Numbered from the stretch's first letter, positions 19,574 through 29,700 are shown. The stretch is DNA of 64,000 bases from Dipteris shenzhenensis (GCA_047967505.1 CM106539.1); one strand, 5' to 3'. Notes: a model not told the origin generated them from the sequence alone. Numbers and translations: made by a program.

Positions 19574-20680
19574 GTCTGAGAAAGAAAATACAGCAAATGC
19601 AAATCTGTATTCCCTTGCTGGGAATGGAGTGCACAAATCGCAAAAAATACAGCCAAACACTCGCTAAAAATGCGACTTAAATTTCCGTAATGTCTCTGTC
19701 AAAAATCTGCCAGAGCAGCCAATCTCTCCCAAAACCTGCCAAAAGTGCTTCAAAACACTCACAGAAAGGCAGTGTGAACTGAAACCTGCAAAATTGCTTT
19801 CCCAACACAAAAGCCCCAATTTGTGGCTTTAAATTGCAACCAGAAAGGGGCAAATGGTCTAAAAGCCCCAAATGTTGCACAAATTGCTCTCTGCCTGCAA
19901 AAGCCCCAAATTTCACTGCAAAATTGCAGTGTAATTGCAAAAGCCCCAAATGTTGAGGTGAAATTGAGTTGAAATTGGGGCAAATCCACGAAAAGCCCCA
20001 AATTTTGCAAAATGCCCAATTCAAAGAATATGCTCAAATCTGCCCAAAAATCTGCTCTACCAAACAATGGCTCCCTGCAAAATGTACCTGCAAAGAAAAT
20101 AACCTGCACAGAGAGTTTTCTCCAGCACAACACCTGCAAACTAAGCAGTCCCGTACTAGTTGTACAGACTGCTGCAGGGAGATGTGTACGACACAGAACG
20201 TGAGCTGCGCAGCTGGCAAGTGTACGGTCGCCATACAACATAGTAGTACGATCACCGTACGTTGTACGATGTATGAACGTTGCTTGCAGGTACGAAAGTT
20301 TGTATGCTATACGAACTGCCTGCAGTGTACGTGAACAGTACCGAACAAGCGCTGCAGTTGTACATGAGCGACGAGATGTACGACTGACGGTACGGGCGCT
20401 GTACGGTACGAGGGTTGTACATTCTGGCGACGACGAACTGTACGGAATGTACATGCAGAGTGTGCGCCTATGTACGGAATGTACGGAACATGCGCTGCAT
20501 CAGGTACGGACGACATGCAGATGGCGTAGGGCAGCTAGGCCTGGTACGGACGTACGGAACAACCAACGATGGCTGTACGAAATGGTACGAAAGCTGTACG
20601 GGCTGGAGCAGAGGCTTGGGCAGGTGACTTGCAGGAGGCGCTTGGGCAAGGAGCTGGGAGCAGGTCCGGGAAGGAACACT
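19574..20680 (-). other. Copia element 1 leader with GGGGCTTTT and TACG repeats
   Basis: This 1.1-kb region between primer site and gag is non-coding by context. From 19800 to 20010 the plus-strand motif AAAAGCCCCAAAT recurs about five times. From 20185 to 20601 the tetramer TACG occurs about 21 times. Open frames of up to 231 codons across it are compositional. Confidence 0.65.
20185..20601. repeat. TACG/CGTA-rich tract
   Basis: About 21 TACG tetramers in 417 bp, often as GTACGG or GTACGA, occur in a window otherwise poor in CpG. It sits in the copia leader close to the primer site. No regular period is seen. Confidence 0.75.
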
Positions 20681-20692
20681 GCTCTGATACCA
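20681..20692 (-). other. Primer-binding site of copia element 1
   Basis: The minus strand reads TGGTATCAGAGC, an exact complement-type match to the 3' end of initiator-Met tRNA. It lies two bases after the LTR end. Confidence 0.9.
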
Positions 20693-20694
20693 AA

Positions 20695-20938
20695 TGTGAG
20701 AATAGGGAGAGAGCAAAGTGTGAGAGCAGGAGCAGGAGAGAGAGAGAGAGAGCTGAAAACGATAGTTGCAATAGATGAGTGTGTTACAACTGAATAGAGT
20801 GATAGGTTTTGTCTAAGTGACAAAACCTTATCCTTCACTAACCGTAGTTAGTGAACTAACTGTGGTTAGGGGGAAAAACCTCCAACCTACTTATTACATT
20901 ACATTGGTCACTGCTAAATTATAACAATAATTCTAACA
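20695..20938 (-). mobile_element. 5' LTR of copia element 1, 244 bp
   Basis: On the minus strand it runs from TGTTAGAATTATTG to ..ATTCTCACA and is followed by the primer site. It contains AACC.CAGTTAGTTCACTAAC and a GACAAAACC/GGTTTTGTC inverted pair, and a CT-rich 3' part. Length and TG..CA ends suit a copia LTR. Confidence 0.85.
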
Positions 20939-20944
20939 TATAAT

Positions 20945-21262
20945 GTATGACATAATCGTCAAACTAGTTATCAAGCAAAACCTTGTACCAATGAGCATGA
21001 ATATCTAAGTCAATATGGTACCAGTTGCGCATCGCTCTGCAAGAGAAGGCTTCTAAACTACGGAGATGGAGATGGTCGTGCCCCGTCTTCTGAGAAATCA
21101 GCTAGGACATCTTCTGACACGGGTCGGTAATCAATCATTCCACTAAACTGTTGAAAATATAGCTCCATCGAACTTAGCGGTCAAACCACTGGGTGGTTGG
21201 CGTAGTTTGAAGCCATTTCAATGCTTGATGATCTATACAAACAGAGAAATCATGTCCATACT
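20945..21262 (-). pseudogene. Gypsy RNase H fragment, copy 1
   Basis: On the minus strand the sequence reads QYGHDFSVCIDHQALKWLQT, then QWFDR, YFQQFSGMIDYRP and VLADFSEDG with frame changes. This is the C-terminal part of gypsy RNase H (..F.V.TDH..L..L, RW..L..F.F.I.Y.PG..N..ADALSR). The segment recurs at 26800-27118 with about 88 percent identity. It stops at 21262, where LTR-like sequence begins. Confidence 0.65.
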
Positions 21263-21600
21263 GCTTGAAATGTCACTGCCCCACTTGTGAGCCCCCGATT
21301 GGAGGGGACAAGGGGGCAGGAGACTATAGGGGAAAAAAGGGCTGAGAGTACCTGGCTAAGTGGAGGATTGCGCCAGCACCCTGCGTGGAGGATTGCACCA
21401 GCACCATACGGGGGCATATGCAGCAGTACCAATATGGGGCCTTATATAGGCTAGGAGGCTGGCCCAGAAACCGACCAGCGGCCATTTAGGCACCTTCATA
21501 GGTCGGTGCAGTTGGCTGCAGCTGACTGGCCTAGTCGGCCACAGCGCACAGGGAAAGGAGTAGACTCAGGAGTGCAAAATGCAAAAATGCAGAATGGCAG
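21262..21600 (+). mobile_element. LTR fragment (GTCGGCC family) left of LINE
   Basis: TGCTTGAAATGTCACTGCCC and CTTGTGAGCCCC align with the start of the solo LTR at 10164. A TATA-like CCTTATATAGGC occurs near 21430 and the GACTGGCCTAGTCGGCCA block near 21520. From 21450 to 21575 it matches 26195-26360 on the far side of the LINE. It fades into unrelated sequence near 21600. Confidence 0.5.
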
Positions 21601-21901
21601 TACTAAGTCCTAAGTACAGCATAGTCATGTCGATCGTCGACTATATATCAATCTCAGCATCGTCATCAATATCATCATCATCAGCAGCAACAGCAAGATA
21701 TCAGGATGGATGAGGCAGTGGAGGCATGAAGTCGGCAATAGAGTGTTGTCGACCACTCAAAGGTGCGGTCCTAGCATGTCTCCTGGTCATAGCTCTACGT
21801 TTGACAAGGGCTACTGTGACCCCCGTCGGTCGGGCTCCGACTCTAAACAAGGAGGGGATGTCCCCAAGTGTGATCTATGTGTCGACCCTCTGTGTGAGCT
21901 G

Positions 21902-22941
21902 TCAGGTCACAGGCTCCGAATCACGGTCATGTCGAGGCCTCGTCTCATGGGAGTCCATGTGATCTAGCTGAAAGAACTCCGTGATAGAGCTCTGAGAGGG
22001 ATCAGCCGAGGAAGAAGTCTGCTCCTGTCTCCGTGCTCGGAGTATCCTCTCACGATGTCTAAGTGCCTCATGAATGAAACCTGCCAAACACCGCTGGTCT
22101 GGGTAGGAGAGGAAACAAGCCAAAATCCCATAACTATCCCTGAAGAGGCAGTGGAAACACCCTCGGATCTCATAGTACACAGGACACCTAAAGATGAAAT
22201 GCTCCTCTATCTCAACCTCCTGCATGTCACACAGTGTGCATATGTGCCTCTCCCTGGGTAGTCGCTCTGCTCTGCCACTCTCGATGCGAAGTCTATGTGA
22301 AGAGACCCGGAACTGCCTAAGAGAGATCCTCAACGAGGGGGATAGGTGAATTTGCGTGTATCCTGGTGGGTCAATGAAACCCTCTGCTGTGATGTGTAAG
22401 AAGTGACTCTGTAGAAGCTTAGCCTCACTGAGAGTTCACTCGATCCCAACCAGGTCCGAAATGTATGTAGCTGTAGTAGATTCTCACGGATAACCTGGTT
22501 GACCTCGTGTAATAAGAGGGGAGAAAAAGGAGCATCCATGCTATACTCGAAGGGAGATGGTCTATCCATGTGGAGCCCCAATCGCTCAGACCATCTCTCT
22601 GTACGAGCATACCAGCACCTCTGGTCTCCTCCTGCTGCAAGTGCCATATAAGAGGATAGAGCTATCCATGGTAGCTTGCTACGCCCCGAGGTATAATCCC
22701 CATATTCCCTAACTCGGTACAAATACGTGATGACCTGAAATGCAACATCTAGCTGTAAAGGGGGTGACTCAAACCCAGCCTGAATGATCTGGTGAGGCAC
22801 GGATGACTTACCACGAATCATCTGTGATAACATGAGAACCTGTAGCCGCTCCACACGCGCCCACTCTATATCCGACAAGTCTGACTCCCAACAAGGACTA
22901 CCGTACATCCCCGCCGGGCGAACCAAGGAGTCAAAAAGCAA
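21902..22941 (-). pseudogene. LINE ORF2 C-terminal region with Cys/His motif
   Basis: The region 22941-22330 begins FDSLVRPAGMYGSPCWE, the segment after the RT thumb (DS.V.P...YG...W), then has WARVERLQ and QMIRGKSSVPH. After a short break, 22333-21902 reads ISLRQFRVSSHRLRIESGR, then CTLCDMQEVEIEEHFIFRCP, a zinc-binding domain (CX2C..EEHF..RC) like zf-RVT of non-LTR elements. Two overlapping frames carry it, so one frameshift separates them. The C-terminal 40 residues are polar and Ser-rich. Confidence 0.75.
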
Positions 22942-23617
22942 CCCCTTGGTGCGTGTCCTGAAAGTGCGAGCGGAAGCACTGCCTCTCTAGTCTGGCCAAT
23001 GAAGCATACCCTCTACTCAAGCGTGCCTGCATCGCGGGTCTCATAGTGAAGCTGCGTCCGGAGAAGATAACCCCAAGATAAGTGTATGATGAAACTACCT
23101 CAACAGATGACCCCTCAAATGTGAACTGCTCCTGACGCATGATGGCTCGAGATCTATTGAAGATCATGACCTTGATTTTACCCAGGTTGACCTTCAAATC
23201 ATGAGACTCATAAAAGGACTGTAGTGTGTCTAGGTGTCTCTAAAGCCCCTCTGCTAAGGAAGACAAGAGAGCCACGTCATCTACGTAGAGCAAAATCTAG
23301 ATCAGCGTGTCCGCAAGAGAACAACCTGCACCCCCCTGTGTCTGCATCACTGTCTCAAGCTCATCAATGTAGAGGCCAAATAAGATAGGCGACAAAGGAC
23401 ACCCTTGTTTGACCCCGATGGTGCTCATGATCTCGTCTGTCCACCTAAATCCTGTCCGAACTCTGCCTGAAACTCTCTCGTAAAGTGCCATGACAGCCCA
23501 AATAATCCCATATGCAATGGAAAAAAGTGCATAGCCCCTCATGATCCTTCGCTCGGCCATTATGGCATACTTTACCCCTCCTTTAGTGAAGAGGGTGCAA
23601 GATGTGAGACGAGGCAT
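22931..23617 (-). pseudogene. LINE reverse transcriptase palm and thumb
   Basis: The frame has AYGIIWAVMALYERVSG then VKQGCPLSPILFGLYIDELE near 23400, the QGCPLSP motif. LYVDDVALLSS follows with the catalytic YVDD encoded at 23288-23277, after a stop in the linker. Then comes LKVNLGKIKVMIFN and SSYTYLGVIFSG, the thumb motifs (..N..KT..M.F, ..YLG..F). The catalytic residues remain, but stops at about 23243 and 23298 break the reading. Confidence 0.8.
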
Positions 23618-23683
23618 GTGTGAGAGGTTAGGGACTGGCTGATTTGGGATGTCATAAAGTGTGCGTGCATAATCAAACCAGAT

Positions 23684-24178
23684 CTAAGTGTCAATGAGTG
23701 GCGGAGGGGATCGTCCTTCTAGAAATCTCTGCCAGAAGCCCTTAGAGTTATTACTAAACAAAATGTTCAGTAGCTCCTCGTTCTGATGAACAAAGTCTAG
23801 TTTCTTCCTCCGTACCAGTCTACGGTATTCGCATAGTGTATCTGGTGCGCTCGGAAGACTGTTTTTGGTTTCAAATTTGAGTTGACGGCGTAAAGCCTTA
23901 CACTCATCATCGTACCAACTATTACAAAGTACGGTTCCAAGGGATGGTGGGCGGGTGGAGCGAGTGGCGTGGGGGAAAGCGTGAATGGAAACCTCGTGTA
24001 GTGAGCAAGTGACAAGGGTAGCACGATCCTCTAAAAGGGGTATGAAGTCAATATAAGCAAGAAGTATGTACAAACGGCCAGAGTAAGAAGGTGAGTGATC
24101 CTGATCAAAGCATATATCGTGGTAGGTGAGGTAAGCACTGAGTGGGGTGGAACCAAGAAACCACCTGAAGCGCGCCAT
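23684..24178 (-). pseudogene. LINE linker between endonuclease and RT
   Basis: A 164-codon open frame reads HDICFDQDHSPSY, then a basic helix region (ECKALRRQLKFE..YRRLVRRKKLDFV) and FSNNSKGFWQRFLEG. This is the characteristic W(Y)..EC...R......R.LVR.KK....(N)...FW segment before the LINE RT domain. It ends at 23684; sequence up to the RT at 23617 contains stops. Confidence 0.65.
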
Positions 24179-24800
24179 CTGTCAAGACCATTATAGATAA
24201 TGAGATCATGTATCCTACCGAGATCTAATAGGGCCTGCCCATAAGATGAGAATGGACCTCGCCTGTCAGCCAAAACCCGTAGCATACCTGCCTCCTCAAG
24301 GTCAATATCTGGCAGTAGAGTGGAATCATCTCTGAAGTCAAGAAGTGGTACCTGACAGTCCTTGTCCTCGCGTTGAAGTCCCCCACTAGGACTTCTCCGC
24401 AGCTAGAGAAGTCAACGATGGACTGATAAGGGCAACAAATGGGGATGTCTCATCATCACCTTGGATATCTCTGGCAAAGTGGGAGGTCTCAAGGGGGAAA
24501 TAGCAAACTGCGACAAACAGATTCCGGCTGTCCATGTGTTGAATCCAGATCCAAAGAAATCTGGAATGTGTATCTCTCTACTCTACTGAAATGGTACCCC
24601 GAAGTGTGGATCTGAAAAGGACTGCAACTCCACCTGAACCTCGAACTCCTCCTGTACCCCTCGTCTCATCTCTATAGACAGACTCCCATGTATATTCGCT
24701 GACTATTAAAAGAGGGCACTCTAGACTCTGATGTGTCTCTATATAAAGACTATGTCGTGGCCTGTATAGGATTCTGAGAAGTTCCCTGGTTCTCACCATA
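24030..24800 (-). pseudogene. LINE apurinic-type endonuclease, frameshifted
   Basis: Three frames carry the pieces. 24799-24578 reads LLIVSEYTWE and GSGGVAVLFRS, the N-terminal ..ETW..... G..G....R block. Near 24400 a VGDFNAR motif carries the Asp/Asn pair of the EEP fold. 24285-24031 reads GQALLDLGRIHDLIIYNGL. The family cuts target DNA to prime reverse transcription. Multiple shifts make it inactive. Confidence 0.7.
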
Positions 24801-24809
24801 AGGTACCAT

Positions 24810-26189
24810 TACAATTCCAAATGGTGCGGGACAGGATCTCGGATATCTGAGTCTCATAGACCCAGCTTCCCTATGTAGGAGAGGGAGCAGGTGCCCTATG
24901 GGGGCCTGTAAGAAGTCGTCCCTCTTGTACCACTGCCCACTTCCTCTCCTTTCGGACTTGATGCCACTGCTGCAGCAAAGAGCGCCTCTCCTCAACCTGT
25001 AGAGGTGTGAGGTCCTCATCCATAGAGATCGTTGGCTGATCTCGAAGGACTGACCTGCGTCGTAGAGCTGAAAGTCGTGCCTGAGTGTCATGGAACCGTA
25101 TGACCAAGGGTTGCTCTTAGTTGGGATCTCTCCCCACCTACCATGCCCTCTCTATCCTGTCACCTGTGCTCAGTCACACCCACAGTAGCGGCCACGAATG
25201 CAGTCGCATCTACCATCTGAGTAGCCTCAGTGCGTGGGATCCCGCGTACTCTGATGTTGAGAGCCTTACTGGCTCTCTGCTGCTGTTGAATGAGAGTAGC
25301 CAAAACGGTTACCCTTGCGGGTACCCGTTTGGCCACGTCAACCCATCTGGAAGTCTCCTCAATAGCAGATTGCATGCTCGCAATCCGTGCCTCGACCACC
25401 GGGGTACTCCCTGGGACAATGTGTATGGTTGTAACCTCCTGTCGGAGCTACATGATATCATGTCTGAGTCCCTGAATAAGACCCGCCTGCTCCCGAATGG
25501 CCCTAGCCTGCTCCTGTATGATGCGGCTCTGCTCCTAGAAGAAGCGGACCTGCTCCCAGAAGAAGCGGACCTGCTCCCGTGCAAAGCAAGTCAGCTCCAT
25601 CTCACGCTCACGAAAACTATGTATCTCCATGAGCAAGGTCTCACGGGCGTCTGGTGTATCAGCCCACCCATCTCCATACTAAAACTGTGGTGACTGTGGC
25701 ATGAAAGTGTGGGACTGAGTCCGAAAACTGGACGATGACTGGGTGAACTGGGTGAGGAACGGAGATGACAGTGGAATGGATGAGGCAGTCCCAACAGGGT
25801 GTGGGAGCGTGGGCTGACTGAGAGGGAGAGGGGAGAGTGAAGCGTAATGCGGAACTATGTATGACACCTTCGAAGTAGGGGTCATAAGTGGTGCAAGAGC
25901 TGTAATAGGAGAGGAGGGGAAGGGAACAACAACCAGCGCCATGGGCATGAGTATGTCACTGATAGTAGATGTAGAGGGAGCTGAGACTGGAACTAGAGCT
26001 GAGCCTGAAGCGGGGGCTGAATTCGAAGTAGAGATAGAGATAGAGGGAGCTGAGGCTGGAGCTGAAACCAAAACTGAAACTATAGCGGGAGCTGAGGTTG
26101 AGGTTCAGGTAGAGATAGATGCTGAAGAAGCTAAGGCGGGTCCTGCCTTTGCCTTGCTGTCTACCCCGAGTCCACTTCGGTTGTAACAT
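24810..26189 (-). pseudogene. LINE ORF1 of the L1 (Transposase_22) type
   Basis: The N-terminus (26071-25679) is low-complexity Ser/Pro/Ala. A stop intervenes, then GDGWADTPDARETLLMEI. A Gln/Glu-rich coiled coil with a near-perfect 24-bp repeat (25530-25580) follows, then a segment ending LNIRVRGIPRTEA. After another frame the C-terminus reads VIRFHDTQARLSALRRRS, then LTPLQVEERRSLLQQWH and RKERKWAV. The order of coiled coil, NIRVRGIP and the basic C-terminal domain is that of animal-type L1 ORF1p (an RNA-binding nucleic-acid chaperone). Most plant LINEs instead have a CCHC ORF1, as at 8.75 kb here. Confidence 0.65.
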
Positions 26190-26194
26190 GTAAA

Positions 26195-26828
26195 CCGACC
26201 AAGGGGCGCCATTTAGGCCCCTTCAAAAGTCAGTGCAGTTAGCTGCAACCGACTGGCCTAGTCGGCCATTTTGAGGGCCACAGCTCCACTCCTCCCTCAC
26301 TTCTCATCACCTGCACAGACCTGCTTTGCACCGGCAAGCACGCAGGGAGAGAAGTAGACTCAAGGGTTGGTCCAGCATCTCGTGGCTGGTTGTATGCTCA
26401 TCTTTGAGCTTTTGTCTGCCCACATCTGTGGATGAATATATATCTGAGTTTTGCTATCTTTCTCTTCCCTTCTCTTTGAGTGTTGTTTGAGTTGTGATCA
26501 GGAGTGTGACGAGTGAGTGATTATATCCTCTATTTACAACATAATCGTCGAACTAGTTATCAACCAAACCTGCACAGAACTACCTTGCACCGGCAAGGGC
26601 GCACGGAGAGAAGTAGACTCAGGAGTTGGTCCAACATCTCGTGGCTGGTTATATGCTCATCTTTGAGCTTTTTTCTGCCCACATCTGTGAATGAATATAT
26701 ATCTGAATTTTGCTATCTTTCTCTCCCCTTCTCTTTGAGTGTTGTTTGAGCTGCGATCAGGAGTGTGACGAGTGAGTAATTCTATCCTCTATTTACAACA
26801 TAATCGTCGAACTAGCTATCAAGCCAAA
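26195..26828 (+). mobile_element. LTR fragment right of LINE, with duplicated R/U5 part
   Basis: CCATTTAGGCCCCTTCAAAA and GACTGGCCTAGTCGGCCA match the fragment at 21450-21575. The sequence from 26310 on is a 259-bp tandem duplication carrying a TCTTTGAGCTTTT..TGCCCACATCTGT block. It ends at about 26828, where the gypsy RNase H copy begins. The lack of TG..CA ends means that the boundaries are approximate. Confidence 0.45.
26310..26828. repeat. 259-bp tandem duplication
   Basis: Unit 1 (26310-26568) and unit 2 (26569-26828) both begin CCTGCACAGA and end ..CTA(G/C)TTATCAA.CCAAA, with about 92 percent identity. Both end in ACATAATCGTCGAACTAG, which is also found at 20950. Confidence 0.85.
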
Positions 26829-27118
26829 CCTTGTACCAATGAACGTGAAAATCTAAGTCAGTATGGTACCAGTTGCGCATCGGTCTGCAAGAGAAGACTT
26901 CTAAACTATAGAGATGGAGATCACCATGCCCCGTCTGCTGAGAACATCAGCCAGGACATCTTCTGACCCAGGTTGGTTGTCAGTCATTCCACTAAACTGT
27001 TGAAAAGTTTAGCTCCATCGAACCTAGCGGTCAAACCACTGGGTCGTTGGCATAGTCTGAAGCCATTTCAATGCTTGATGATCTATACGAACAGAGAAAT
27101 TATGTCCATACACGAAAT
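26800..27118 (-). pseudogene. Gypsy RNase H fragment, copy 2
   Basis: It is the same segment as 20945-21262, in the same orientation. Here upstream sequence continues to about 27180, while copy 1 is cut by an LTR. It sits downstream of gypsy gag pieces on the same strand (27.4-28.6 kb); protease, RT and integrase between them are missing, so the element is heavily deleted. Confidence 0.6.
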
Positions 27119-27439
27119 GCTTCCATGTTTTTAAGGCATAGGATGATATACACTGCCTGAGCTGGTGCGACCCTGAGCGGCCAGCTGTTTGCCTACCCTA
27201 ACGATCTTCACAGTGGCTGAAGTAACCTCCATGCTGCTGTCCCACAAATGCACCATTCAAGGCAATGGAATTTGTCGGGATGAGAGTCAACCGGGCTTGC
27301 TTGGTGGCTTTGATGGAGATGATATCTTCCGAACTCCCTAAACCTGCAAGTAGAGGACCTTCTGCCCACCAATCTCGCTGTAAACCTGAAACATGGGGGA
27401 AACGTGAGGCTCCCCGTGCTGCTCATCTTCAATCTCCTC

Positions 27440-28562
27440 AATGACCACTGATGTTGTATTCATGGGGACTGAAAGTGTTGATGAACCACTTGACGTGGTT
27501 GCTTCTACCTGGAGTTTCTTGAATCGAGGGCGATCTTGCTTCTTGTGGCCCTACACATGACAATAGAAGCACATGTTCGCTTTGACATAGGTCACCCGGG
27601 TTGCTGAATCCAAGAAACCGCTATAACAATCGCTATCCTTTAGTCCACATCTTCTTCTGCTGCCCGTTTCCAAACTTCTTCCCACCATCTCCTAGCATGG
27701 TGGAATTCTAGGACTTCTTGATGTTGGCTAACTTGGATCCTTGAGCCTTGTACATAAGCTCAAAGGTATGGGCAAGCTCGTATGCACTCTCATAATCCCG
27801 TGGCCTGAAACTTCAGACACACCATTGGAAGTTTGTACACAAACCATGAAGAAACTTACCTAGCTTTTCGAGTTCCTCCTATTGCAATGAATGGACATGC
27901 AATTGAATGGACACATGTGTAAACCAGTTGGCATAATGGTTCACTAAGGGTGCATCTCGAACGATTGACTATGCAATCTATCCAGGTAGTGTAGTGGCAA
28001 GAACCGTGTCCTAAGATCCTGTCCACCCATGATGAGGTGTCCCAAGGTCTGGTCCTTATACCATTTGTGCCACCATGTGACCGCCTCGCCTGTAAGGTGC
28101 ATCGATGTGAGAATACACCCCTTATTGTCTTTTGTAAGAACTAACTCTCGAACTGGTTGAGCCAAGCAATCAACGCTAGGGGTTAGGTCTTACCATCGTA
28201 AAATTGAGCTTCCCGAGGAATGAAGCTTCAATGGGCCGCGGAACTCTCTCCCCTTCTTTGTCTCCTTGTGGGCGGAGTAGAGAAATGAGAAAATGATGAT
28301 CCCATTCTTCCATCGCCTCTCGAGCTATGCGCTCTTTGAGCTCCTTGGCTTGTTGAGCCTCGCGATCGCGCTCTTCTTTCGCCTCCGCATCTCTTGGAGC
28401 TGAAGCATGCATGCAAAAAGGCTCTGTAGGATCGAATGAAAGAGAGAGAGAGTGCAAGTAGCAAAGAGTCGCACGAGTCTTAGCCGTCAAAACTAGGATA
28501 GTGAAAAATAGAAGTACAAGGTACTTGAACCTAGACCTAGGACTAAGTGTCCTAGGTGTCAC
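27440..28562 (-). pseudogene. Ty3/gypsy gag relict (minus strand)
   Basis: Reading down from 28562, there is a charged helix (AKEERDREAQQAKELKERIA), then KLNFTMVRPNP, then in the next frame (28165-27944) MHLTGEAVTWWHKWYKD and LRTRFLPLHYLDRLHSQ. This is the Gag capsid core (A..WW..., L...F.P..Y...L). Near 27580-27540 a zinc knuckle CFYCHV.GHKKQDRP has lost its last Cys and has a stop. An acidic linker (IEEIEDEQHGEPHVSP) follows, probably leading to protease. The element lacks pol except for the RNase H scrap. Confidence 0.7.
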
Positions 28563-28582
28563 ATAGGACTAAGTGTCCTATG
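28536..28582. repeat. Two consecutive 21-bp palindromes
   Basis: CCTAGGACTAAGTGTCCTAG (28536-28555, plus one G) and CATAGGACTAAGTGTCCTAT (28562-28581, plus one G) share the core AGGACTAAGTGTCCT. Each folds with 7-8-bp arms. Confidence 0.85.
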
Positions 28583-28812
28583 TGGCCTAAACGGCACTAA
28601 CACTACAAGTGCCTACATTTATGCCTACAAGGCACATACCATGGCCTATAGGGCATCACTAGAACCACCAGAAGATGGCCTACAAACCCCCCTCCATGGG
28701 ATGGGCTGAAGTACTCTAGAAACGTCTCAAAATACCTGGCATTTTCTGGTCATGGTGGCACATGTTCATTCAAAAGGATATAGCCACCTATGAATGTACA
28801 AGGGATGTCAGA
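28583..28812. other. No gene; 3' flank of copia element 2
   Basis: GGCCTA and GCCTACA(A/T) units recur at 28583-28690. A copia 3' LTR or polypurine tract would be expected here, and none is recognisable. Confidence 0.35.
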
Positions 28813-29700
28813 TCATGTAACAAAGGGAACCAAGTGTAAAGCCTGTCGGAAGACTTCGAACTTGGGACGAGGAAGTGCCTTTGTAAACATATCTGCTATG
28901 TTGTCCTCTGTGGGAAGATAGGACAACTCTATGTCTCCTGCTGACAACCGCTCCCGAACATAATGATAGTGAACTTCAATATGCTTAGTACGCGCATGAA
29001 ACACTGGGTTACGCGCAATGGCCAAAGCACTCTGGCTGTCAGTGTAGACAATAGTGGAGGATGTCTGGCAAATACCAAGATCTGTAAGTAATTGTCAAAG
29101 CCAAACACACTCTACTGTAGCGGTGAAAGCTGCCCTGTACTCAGCCTCACAGCTAGACGTGGAAACTGTTGGTTGCTTCTTGCTGAGCCAAGAGATATAT
29201 AAATTGCCAAGCAAAAAACAATTGCCAGTATGTGACACTTTGGTGTCGGAACATCCTGCCCAGTCACTATCCGTGTAAGCATGCATGGTAAGTGAACCCT
29301 GATCACCATAGAAGAGGGCTAAATCCTGAGTGCCTCTGAGATATCTGAAGACTCTCTTCACTGCCTGCCAATGCTGTGAACTGGGCATGTGCATGAATCT
29401 GCTGAGCTGAGATACTGCATATTGCAAGTCAGGTCTAGTGTGACATAAATAAATAAGGCATCCAACAGCCTGCTGATAAAGAGTGATATCACATGGTGGG
29501 CTCCCATCATGAGCTGAGAATTTGAAGCCAAGGTCCACTGGAGTAGAGATTGGCTTGCAATCCTCAAACTGAAAACGATCAAGGAGCTGTCCAATATACT
29601 TGGACTGAGACATCATGATATCCCCCTCAACATGAGCAAACTGAATGCCCAAATAATAATGGAGCCGTCCCATGTCTGACATATCAAAAATCTGCTGCAA
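28813..29700 (-). pseudogene. Copia RT C-terminus and RNase H
   Basis: From 29700 the frame reads LHYYLGIQF, QSKYIGQLLDRF and CKPISTPVD, then HTRPDLQYAVSQLSRFMHMP, LRGTQDLALFY and AYTDSDWAGCSDTKVSHTGN, where DSDWAG has the first RNase H Asp. STSSCEAEYRA follows with the catalytic Glu. After a break near 29090 it ends (29025-28813) as HIEVHYHYVRERL, then EDNIADMFTKALP. All motifs are in order and close to full length. One stop or frameshift separates the two frames. Confidence 0.85.

Larger units (their letters stand above)
16643..20938 (-). mobile_element. Ty1/copia element 1, 3'-truncated
   Basis: In transcription order (minus strand) it has 5' LTR 20938-20695, primer site 20692-20681, a long repetitive leader, gag from 19573, protease, integrase and the start of RT. 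It ends at 16643 within RT, where an inverted LTR piece follows. RNase H and the 3' LTR are missing. Three in-frame stops in gag, a 107-bp duplication and an integrase deletion make it inactive. A related minus-strand element lies at 28.8-33.9 kb. Confidence 0.8.
21640..26190 (-). mobile_element. 4.5-kb LINE with L1-type ORF1
   Basis: In transcription order (minus) it has ORF1 (26189-24810), endonuclease (24800-24030), RT (24178-22930) and a C-terminal Cys-rich domain (22941-21902). It ends in a trinucleotide-rich tail, GATGATGATGATATTGATGA on the minus strand near 21690-21650, instead of poly(A). Stops and frame changes occur throughout. It is nearly full length, which is rare in this window. 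Confidence 0.75.

Noticed and set aside
19759-20454. 231-codon minus-strand ORF
   Set aside because: It covers the copia leader between primer site and gag. Repeats of GGGGCTTTT explain its Phe/Cys/Leu-rich translation.
20273-20797. 174-codon plus-strand ORF
   Set aside because: It lies in the TACG-rich copia leader and LTR, opposite to the element. Its Arg/Val/Cys bias follows from the repeated tetramer.
25121-25693. 190-codon plus-strand ORF
   Set aside because: Antisense to the LINE ORF1 coiled coil and C-terminal domain, which have recognisable motifs on the minus strand.
25857-26186. Plus-strand ORF with Glu/Gly/Ala repeats
   Set aside because: Antisense shadow of the Ser/Pro-rich N-terminus of LINE ORF1.
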